Of a stretch of DNA of 5,595 bases, positions 1 through 4,768 are shown in pieces (within the stretch, counting starts at the first letter, position 1; each line of letters begins with the position of its first letter). The translations under genes and the position numbers were made by a program. The stretch covers positions 1 to 5,595 of the forward strand of contig DAXO01000093.1 of NCBI GenBank assembly GCA_002506425.1, read 5' to 3'. The notes under the pieces are model-generated. The model searched no databases. It worked only from the letters and a program-made list of their open reading frames with translations, and was not told the origin of the DNA. Source of the stretch: Methanomassiliicoccaceae archaeon UBA480 (GTDB taxonomy: Archaea > Thermoplasmatota > Thermoplasmata > Methanomassiliicoccales > Methanomethylophilaceae).

Positions 1-1189
1 GGGCGGCGGCATCCCCCTGGATGCGCTCGTCGATGAGCATGTTCTGTATCTTGAATCCGAGGCGGCGCATCATATCGCACGGTATCTCCCTGAGATCCTC
101 GATGAGCTGCCACCTCTGCGCGGGATCGGATTCTATCAGTGCGGCGGTGAGCAGCGAGGTCTTCCCCGCCCCCCTTGCCCCGCAGATAAGGATGGTGGCG
201 CGGCTGTTCATCAGGAACGATATCATCCCTGCGGTTCTCGGGGTCACCGTCCCGTTGGATATCAGCCTGCTGAGCGTCCAGAGCCTCTCCGAATGCTTCC
301 TTATCGCCACCGCGTTCCCCTGAGGGCTCAGCGGATATCCCACGACGGTGGCCCTTGCGTCGAATCCGCCCAGATCCGTCTCCAGCACAGGACTGGTGGA
401 GCAGAAGCGGAGCCCGCTGCGCCTGCGTAGGATGTTGATCAGGTTGTCCACCTCGCGGTTCTCGGCCATCAGGTTGGTCGAGCATCTCATGTGCGAGTTC
501 AGGCCCTCTATGCCGTTTAGCGTCACATGGATCCTGTTGGATGCGCACGGCGCATCGACGTAGACGTCCTCGATATGGCCGTCGGAGAGCAGAGCTTCGA
601 ATATCCCCGCACCGACCGAATGGCGGTAGGCGATGGAGCACACGTCCCTGACCACGGATTCGACATCGTCCGTCCCTGATGCCTTCGCTATGCCGTCCCA
701 CCTGCTGGCGAGGGATGCGCGGGCCATGCCTTCGATGGAATCGCGGTCCAGACTCCCTCCGCGCTCCCTGTAGGCCTCGCGGATGTCCTCGATGACCTCC
801 AGTACCTGGGCGTTCAGCTCGTCGGGATAGGAGTACTCGCGAGGGGTCATGCAGTAGTACGTCTCTCCCGAGGCGGACTCCCCTATGGTGACGGATGCTT
901 CCGGCGTCATGTACGAAACGATCGTCCGCAGCTCCGGGACTCCGGCGATCCAGCAGTCGGTGTACGACGGCTTGGTGCGGACATCCTCGCCCGCCAGGGA
1001 GGCGAAAGCCTCGAGGAGCGTCCTGCCTCCTCTCCTGCCGGAGGAGGCCTCCGAACTGGCGTCTATGGATGCGACCGTCCTGCCGGATGGAGCCGGAGGG
1101 CCTGGATCAACCGCGGTCTCGCCCGAATCGGACAGCCCCTCGGGGAACGGCCGGGCTATCGTCCCGAACGGGGGCAGCCTGATCTTCAT
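1..1189 (-). CDS. Type II/IV secretion system ATPase, VirB11/GspE superfamily, archaeal pilus type (3' end missing)
   Basis: Cytoplasmic hexameric ATPase expected to power assembly of a type IV pilus-like filament or secretion complex at the membrane. The 396 visible codons run off the left edge. Residues about 20-60 are a Ser/Gly/Pro-rich linker. Residues about 120-300 resemble the N-terminal domain of this family, with an IEDVYVDAP stretch at 207-214 and a VAIRKH strand at 294-299. Walker A is GARGAGKTS at 337-345 (K343, T344), followed by the IEDLRE acidic box at 363-368, typical of VirB11/GspE ATPases. Walker B and the His box lie beyond the window. The ATG at 1189-1187 overlaps the upstream stop as ATGA and has a strong GGGAGGG ribosome site six bases before it. 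The family is secure; which machine it serves (pilus, archaellum-like, Tad-like) is inferred. Confidence 0.9.
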   Translation of the reverse strand, partial: MKIRLPPFGTIARPFPEGLSDSGETAVDPGPPAPSGRTVASIDASSEASSGRRGGRTLLEAFASLAGEDVRTKPSYTDCWIAGVPELRTIVSYMTPEASVTIGESASGETYYCMTPREYSYPDELNAQVLEVIEDIREAYRERGGSLDRDSIEGMARASLASRWDGIAKASGTDDVESVVRDVCSIAYRHSVGAGIFEALLSDGHIEDVYVDAPCASNRIHVTLNGIEGLNSHMRCSTNLMAENREVDNLINILRRRSGLRFCSTSPVLETDLGGFDARATVVGYPLSPQGNAVAIRKHSERLWTLSRLISNGTVTPRTAGMISFLMNSRATILICGARGAGKTSLLTAALIESDPAQRWQLIEDLREIPCDMMRRLGFKIQNMLIDERIQGDAAA

Positions 1190-1698
1190 GCCCTGCCCTC
1201 CCTCAGCCCGGAGCGTATCCTGTCCAGCCCGTCCTCCGTCTGGTCGAGCAGCCTCGACGTCGCCGCGGCGCATGTCCTGCACTCGTCCCTGTCGGAAGGC
1301 GCGGAGCCGAGCAGGGCCCTCGCCCCCGAGAACCCCTCGGGGAACGCGTCCCATGCGGCGGCCATCACCGCCCTGCGGAAGGCGGGGCACATCCTGCACC
1401 TGCCGCGCGGAGGGGCATCGGGGATCGACCACCTCATCATCGAGGCCGCCTCCTGGACGGCTCTGCCCGCCCTGCCCGAGACCTCCGTGTCCCTTCCTGT
1501 GCGGAGCACTATCCTGTCGGCGGATCCCGTCGCAGCCATCGTGCGGACCATGCAGCCCAGGCATTCCTTCGAACCGGGAAGCGGGGTGTATCCGCATCCC
1601 CTGCAGTCCACGACGAGCAGACCGTCCGAAAGCCGGGATTCCGGGCCGCGCCTCTCCTCCTTCCCGCCGAATCCGGCGATGATCTTTCCGATTTCCAT
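1186..1698 (-). CDS. Putative zinc-binding protein with two four-cysteine clusters, coupled to the pilus ATPase gene
   Basis: I do not recognise this 170-residue protein as a named family. It has two likely metal sites: C32-x2-C35 with C46-x2-C49, a compact zinc-ribbon-like group, and C101-x2-C104 with C140-x2-C143, a wider group around an Ala-rich probably helical segment. There is no signal peptide or membrane segment, so it should be cytoplasmic. Zinc is the natural guess, but an Fe-S cluster is not excluded. Its TGA shares bases with the ATPase ATG, so the two are probably co-transcribed and translationally coupled, suggesting a partner or regulator of the filament machine. The ATG at 1698 has no well-placed ribosome site: the nearest purine run, GAGAGGG, is 12 bases away. 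A TATA-like element about 26 bases upstream suggests a leaderless start. The opposite strand is also open over much of this stretch, but with shadow-like Pro/Arg/Ser-rich composition. Confidence 0.75.
   Translation of the reverse strand: MEIGKIIAGFGGKEERRGPESRLSDGLLVVDCRGCGYTPLPGSKECLGCMVRTMAATGSADRIVLRTGRDTEVSGRAGRAVQEAASMMRWSIPDAPPRGRCRMCPAFRRAVMAAAWDAFPEGFSGARALLGSAPSDRDECRTCAAATSRLLDQTEDGLDRIRSGLREGRA
1196..1202 (-). promoter_or_regulatory. Ribosome binding site of the ATPase gene
   Basis: The minus strand reads GGGAGGG, six bases before the ATG at 1189. It lies inside the last codons of the cysteine-cluster gene. It complements the usual archaeal 16S 3' end (CCUCC core) and fixes the ATPase start at the ATGA overlap. 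Confidence 0.7.
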
Positions 1699-1720
1699 GA
1701 ACGAACGTTGCCCTCTCGCC

Positions 1721-1728
1721 GTTAAAAT
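1721..1728 (-). promoter_or_regulatory. Candidate TATA-like element for the minus-strand cysteine-cluster/ATPase unit
   Basis: The minus strand reads ATTTTAAC, centred about 26 bases before the ATG at 1698. That is the normal archaeal TATA-to-start distance if transcription begins at the first codon. The match to TTTAWATA is only moderate and no clear BRE purines precede it. The alternative is the TATA at 1791-1799 read in reverse, which would give a leader of roughly 70 bases. Confidence 0.35.
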
Positions 1729-1790
1729 GGAGGGTGCTCCTGCAAAGTTGACGCCCTGCTCTTAGAAGATGATACCTGCCGTGCGACACA

Positions 1791-1799
1791 TATTATAAA
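1791..1799 (+). promoter_or_regulatory. TATA box of the U32 gene, implying a leaderless or near-leaderless transcript
   Basis: TATTATAAA stands out as an AT-only island in GC-rich sequence. Its centre is about 24 bases before the ATG at 1819. Archaeal transcription usually starts 25-27 bases from the TATA centre, so the mRNA should begin at or very near the start codon. The bases before it (GACACA) are only loosely BRE-like. The core TTATAA is symmetric, so it might also serve the divergent genes. Confidence 0.6.
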
Positions 1800-1818
1800 G
1801 GAACCCAATCCAGAAGGC

Positions 1819-3732
1819 ATGGAGATACTCTCGCCGGCCGGGACACCCGAAGGGCTCTCGGCCGCGATCAAGGGCGGATGCGATGCCGTATACCTAGCCG
1901 GCAAGAGCTTCGGAGCCCGCGCCTATGCGGGCAACTTCAGCAACAAGGAGCTCGAGGGAGCAGTCGGATACGCCCACGACCGCGGCGTCAAGGTCCACGT
2001 GGCAGTAAACACTTCGATCCTCAACAAGGAGCTGGACGAAGCGGTGGGCTTCGTCAGGTTCCTGAAAGACATCGGCGCCGACGCCGTCCTCATCCAGGAC
2101 CTGGGGCTTCTGAAGTCCGTCTCGGGGATAGACATCCCCAAGCACGCTTCCACGCAGATGCAGATCCACTCCCGCAGAGGACTCGAATGGTGCGCCGAGA
2201 ACGGGCTCTCCCGCGCGGTCCTCGCAAGGGAGCTCACCCTCGAGGAGCTCGCGGACATCGTCCCCGACTCGCCTGTGGAGACGGAGGTCTTCGTCCAAGG
2301 CGCCCTGTGCTACTGCATGTCCGGCGGATGCCTCATGTCGAGCTTCATGGGTGGGCGCAGCGGGAACCGCGGCTCGTGCGCCCAGCCCTGCAGGAAGAAG
2401 TACGCGTCCGGAGACCGCTCCGGCTACCTCCTGAGCTGCGCCGACCTTTTCGCGGCCGATTGCATCGAGGAGCTCAGGGGCATAGGGGTCGACTCCCTGA
2501 AGATCGAAGGCAGGATGCGCTCCCCCGCCTACGCGTACCTTTCCGCCAAGGTCTACTCCCTCGCCGAATCGGGAAACCGCGGAGAGGAGTACGAGCACTG
2601 CCTGGCGCTTCTCAGGACCGTTTTCAACCGCGGAACATCCGCAGGATACCTCGAGGGCGTCAGATCGCCGGTGCAGCCCCTGTATCCCGACAACCGCGGA
2701 TTCCTCCTAGGAACCGCGAGGATCTCCGGACAGCGCTTCATCCGCACCGACTTCTGCGATCCCGTCGGGAAGAAGGACGGCCTCTCCATATTCTCCGGCG
2801 ACCAGAAGATCGGAGGATTCAAGGTGATCGACACCGACCCCATCATGGTGCCGTTCAAGATCCCCGACGGGGACTACGAGATATACCGCACTTACGATCC
2901 CCGCATAGACGAGATCAAGAACATCATCGGCAAGGCTCCCAAGCTCACCGGCCCCGACCGCAAGGTCCATCCTGCGGACGTCCTCCCGGCGAGGCTGCCG
3001 CACAGGGACCTCGCACCAGACCGGTCGTTCTATGTCAGCGGCATGAAGGTGCTCGACGCGGTGCTCCCCTACGCGGACAGGGTGTACTTCGAATACGGCG
3101 ACCGCCTGGAGGAGGCACGCGAGGCCTGCTCGGCGAAGGGAGTGGAGTGCGTCGCCCTTCTCCCCCGCTTCGACTGCAGGGACGAATGCCGCGCCGACGG
3201 TCCGATCATGATAAGCAACCCGTCGCAGATCGGGATGTCCGACGGAAGCCGCGTGTATGTGAGCTCGGTGTTCAACGCATTCAATTCCGCGTTCCCCGTT
3301 CTCGGATACCAGACGACCCTTTCCGTGGAGCTCTCCCGCAACGAGGTCTCCGACCTCGCGGCGAGATTCCCCTCCAGGACCGAGGTCATGGCCTTCGGAA
3401 GAACGGAGCTGATGTACACCCGCGACCCGGGTCTAGGCAAAGGGTCCCTCACCGACGAGAAGGAGGCGTCATTCCCCGTCTACACCGACGGGCGCGGATT
3501 CGGACGCCTTCTGAACTCCGTCGACCTGTTCCTGCTGGACAGCATCGACGAGCTGGGAAGATCGGGGGTGGCGTCGATCGGCATCGACGTGAGGAAGCGT
3601 CCTCCCGCACTCGCCGCCGCCGTCGGAAGGTATTCGAAGAAGGCCGACCCCGCTCTGCGCGAGAAGATCGCGGCGATGTGCGGAGGAGAGCTGACACAGG
3701 GTCTGTACAAGCGCGGACTCCGCAAGGAATAA
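1819..3732 (+). CDS. U32 family protein, long RlhA-like form (Fe-S RNA hydroxylase class, annotated as peptidase/collagenase)
   Basis: The 637 residues begin with the classic MEILSPAGTPEGLSAAI opening and carry the exact U32 signature at 155-173 (E-x-F-x2-G-A-L-C-x4-G-x-C-x-M-S). C164, C171, C187 and C191 are the likely ligands of a [4Fe-4S] cluster, as shown for UbiU/UbiV and inferred for TrhP and RlhA. LKIEGRMRS at 227-235 is another family block. Residues from about 280 form the long C-terminal part, ending in a LTQGLYKRGL tail typical of the family. The length is near that of E. coli RlhA, which makes 5-hydroxycytidine in 23S rRNA, and unlike the shorter TrhP, UbiU and UbiV. An rRNA or tRNA hydroxylation role is therefore the best inference; true proteolysis is unlikely. 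No Shine-Dalgarno site is clear, consistent with the leaderless promoter. The next gene follows after 70 bases. Confidence 0.9.
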   Translation: MEILSPAGTPEGLSAAIKGGCDAVYLAGKSFGARAYAGNFSNKELEGAVGYAHDRGVKVHVAVNTSILNKELDEAVGFVRFLKDIGADAVLIQDLGLLKSVSGIDIPKHASTQMQIHSRRGLEWCAENGLSRAVLARELTLEELADIVPDSPVETEVFVQGALCYCMSGGCLMSSFMGGRSGNRGSCAQPCRKKYASGDRSGYLLSCADLFAADCIEELRGIGVDSLKIEGRMRSPAYAYLSAKVYSLAESGNRGEEYEHCLALLRTVFNRGTSAGYLEGVRSPVQPLYPDNRGFLLGTARISGQRFIRTDFCDPVGKKDGLSIFSGDQKIGGFKVIDTDPIMVPFKIPDGDYEIYRTYDPRIDEIKNIIGKAPKLTGPDRKVHPADVLPARLPHRDLAPDRSFYVSGMKVLDAVLPYADRVYFEYGDRLEEAREACSAKGVECVALLPRFDCRDECRADGPIMISNPSQIGMSDGSRVYVSSVFNAFNSAFPVLGYQTTLSVELSRNEVSDLAARFPSRTEVMAFGRTELMYTRDPGLGKGSLTDEKEASFPVYTDGRGFGRLLNSVDLFLLDSIDELGRSGVASIGIDVRKRPPALAAAVGRYSKKADPALREKIAAMCGGELTQGLYKRGLRKE

Positions 3733-3744
3733 GATTCTACGGGC

Positions 3745-3761
3745 AGGAGGGCATCCTTCCT
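3745..3761 (+). other. Short hairpin between the U32 gene and the pilin-like pair
   Basis: AGGAGGG and CCTTCCT can pair over seven positions (one G-U) around a CAT loop. It starts 13 bases after the U32 stop. No T run follows directly, so it is a poor terminator by archaeal or bacterial standards. It may slow degradation or be chance. A competing fold uses CCTTCC with the downstream GGAAAGG. Confidence 0.25.
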
Positions 3762-3790
3762 CCACCGGAAAGGGGCATATCCTCTCGAAC

Positions 3791-3796
3791 GGAGAT
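3791..3796 (+). promoter_or_regulatory. Ribosome binding site of the first pilin-like gene
   Basis: GGAGAT lies six bases before the ATG at 3803 and supports that start. A weak TATA-like GCATATCC at 3774-3781 would permit an independent promoter here, but this is not convincing. Confidence 0.55.
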
Positions 3797-3802
3797 CGGC
3801 CC

Positions 3803-4255
3803 ATGATCTCCGATCAGAGGGGAAGCCTGGATTTCATCGAGGGGATAGTGGCCACCATGGCGGTGGCCGCCGTCCTCTCCGCATTCCTCGGACTAGCCGC
3901 GTGGAGCGCGTCGGAAGCGTCCGAACCGTTGGACGGCTTCGATCCCGGGATGCTGCAGGGAACGATATCCGAAGGGACGTACGTTCCCGGATTCGAGGAG
4001 TATCTCTCGGAATACGCCGATTCCCGCGGGCTGCGCGGAATCGTTGTGAGAACAGTCGTCCCCGGTCCGTTCTGCGCTCCGCCGGAGGACGTTGCCGTGG
4101 GCATATCCGATTCGACGACGGAGACGCGGGTGTTCATCACGACCGTGAATTCGGATGACGGGAGACGCTTCGTCGCCGTCCACGAGGTGTCCGCATGCGC
4201 TCGAGCGACGGCGGATTCCTCGCGATGGCGGATGCCATGCTCTTCATCGTCGTGA
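3803..4255 (+). CDS. Pilin-like small membrane-anchored protein (class III signal type), first of a pair
   Basis: The 150-residue protein has a short polar head, a possible prepilin-peptidase site after R6-G7, then one hydrophobic segment at about 14-34 with an acidic residue (E13) at its start. This is the layout of archaeal type IV pilins and pseudopilins. The remainder is a predicted extracellular domain ending in beta-like strands (TRVFITTV at 108-115, FVAVHEV at 123-129), with C91 and C132. It belongs to no family I can name. The last 20 or so residues (from about A131) lie inside the next gene and turn abruptly Ser/Arg-rich, so the real domain probably ends near residue 133 and the tail is read-through of overlapping DNA. 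A good ribosome site at 3791-3796 fixes the start. The E at +6 rather than +5 after the proposed cleavage departs from the bacterial type IV pilin rule. Confidence 0.75.
   Translation: MISDQRGSLDFIEGIVATMAVAAVLSAFLGLAAWSASEASEPLDGFDPGMLQGTISEGTYVPGFEEYLSEYADSRGLRGIVVRTVVPGPFCAPPEDVAVGISDSTTETRVFITTVNSDDGRRFVAVHEVSACARATADSSRWRMPCSSSS
4184..4189 (+). promoter_or_regulatory. Ribosome binding site that sets the start of the second pilin-like gene
   Basis: GAGGTG lies five bases before the ATG at 4195 and matches the anti-Shine-Dalgarno core CACCUC over six bases. It lies inside the first pilin-like gene. It supports initiation at 4195 over the in-frame ATG at 4225, and hence a true 61-base overlap. 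Confidence 0.7.
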
Positions 4256-4650
4256 TACTAGTGGCTTCTGCGATGATCGTCGAGACGGGAATCGACAGGG
4301 CGGAGGACGAAACCGATGCATCTCAGGCATTGGACGCCCTGATGTCCTCCAGGATCAGGCTTTCGGACCTCTCCGAGGGCGACGATTCGACCCTCGGATT
4401 CCCCGATCTTCTCGCCATGGCCGCACTGAAGGGCTCCGAAGGGGTCAGAGAATACACCGCGGAGGTCCTGGACAGGTGCGTTGGAGAGGGGATGTACATC
4501 CTCGATGTGCTGTATGAGGACAGGAGCGGAACGGAGCATCCGCTGCATATCGGCTCCGGAACAGGACAGTGCGTCGCTTCGTACGAGAGGACTGCGGCCG
4601 TCAGCACGGGCGGGAGCGTGACCTTGTCGTTGTCCGTTCACAGGCCTTGA
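4195..4650 (+). CDS. Pilin-like small membrane-anchored protein (class III signal type), second of a pair
   Basis: The 151-residue protein has a short head, a glycine pair (G6-G7) where a prepilin peptidase could cut, D13 at the membrane boundary and one hydrophobic segment at about 14-29. An extracellular domain of some 120 residues follows, with C95 and C126 able to form a disulfide and a strand-rich end (SVTLSLSVH). Aligned without gaps to the preceding protein, S3, G7, L9 and an acidic residue at 13 coincide, so the pair probably share a secretion and assembly route. Starting at 4225 instead would remove the proposed cleavage site. It is likely co-translated with the first gene and a minor pilin or pseudopilin of the filament run by the ATPase at the left. 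The family is not recognised; the role is inferred from topology and context. Confidence 0.75.
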   Translation: MRSSDGGFLAMADAMLFIVVILVASAMIVETGIDRAEDETDASQALDALMSSRIRLSDLSEGDDSTLGFPDLLAMAALKGSEGVREYTAEVLDRCVGEGMYILDVLYEDRSGTEHPLHIGSGTGQCVASYERTAAVSTGGSVTLSLSVHRP

Positions 4651-4675
4651 ACCGGAATGTTAGGCTGTTATGAAC

Positions 4676-4684
4676 CTAAAAACT
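4676..4684 (+). promoter_or_regulatory. Candidate TATA-like element for cysS
   Basis: CTAAAAACT is an AT-rich patch that could place a transcription start near 4706, giving a leader of about 60 bases before cysS. The competing choice is TTTTTCTA at 4735-4742, which would give an almost leaderless message. Neither is a strong match. Confidence 0.25.
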
Positions 4685-4689
4685 TAGAC

Positions 4690-4717
4690 TCGGAATCTGG
4701 GTCATTACGGATTCCGA
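4690..4717 (+). repeat. Perfect 8-bp inverted repeat upstream of cysS (operator or terminator stem)
   Basis: TCGGAATC at 4690-4697 and GATTCCGA at 4710-4717 are exact reverse complements separated by 12 bases. As RNA this is a hairpin that would end the pilin-like transcript before the pyrimidine tract. As DNA it is a dyad that a dimeric regulator could bind, overlapping the start site predicted from the 4676-4684 element. Sequence alone does not separate the two. Confidence 0.5.
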
Positions 4718-4741
4718 CCTTCCCTTCAGTTTCCTTTTTCT
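4718..4741 (+). terminator. Pyrimidine/T-rich tract, likely terminator of the pilin-like pair
   Basis: All but two of these bases (AG at 4728-4729) are C or T, ending in TTTTTC. Archaeal RNA polymerase terminates at T-rich non-template tracts, often without a hairpin, and this is the only such run after the TGA at 4648-4650. The tract is interrupted by C residues, which weakens the case. Confidence 0.4.
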
Positions 4742-4768
4742 AGTTGAAGATTATCGCCCGATGATTAG

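Noticed and set aside
885..1682. 265-residue plus-strand open frame across the ATPase and cysteine-cluster genes
   Set aside because: Composition is Pro/Arg/Ser-rich with no recognisable motif, and both minus-strand genes beneath it have motifs, ribosome-site support and a coupled overlap. It is a GC-rich shadow frame.
1894..2598. 234-residue minus-strand open frame within the U32 gene
   Set aside because: It has no motifs or plausible start signal, and its composition mirrors the codon bias of the U32 gene.
3755..3773. Alternative hairpin CCTTCC/GGAAAGG competing with the 3745-3761 stem, as a possible attenuator
   Set aside because: It needs a bulged A, has no coding leader or ligand-like structure, and nothing indicates a conserved switch.
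1878..3806. 642-residue plus-strand open frame overlapping almost all of the U32 gene
   Set aside because: It is extremely Arg/Pro-rich, has no family features, and shadows a frame with an exact U32 signature. Long antisense or offset open frames are expected at this GC content.
4660..4679. TTAGG/CCTAA five-base stem after the second pilin-like gene
   Set aside because: The stem is short and AT-containing, with a ten-base loop followed by A rather than T residues, so it is a poor terminator and easily due to chance.
4651..4768. tRNA gene or T-box-like leader before cysS
   Set aside because: The interval has no cloverleaf arms or T-loop GTTCRA sequence, and T-box leaders are a bacterial feature; only the simple dyad and T-rich tract are visible.
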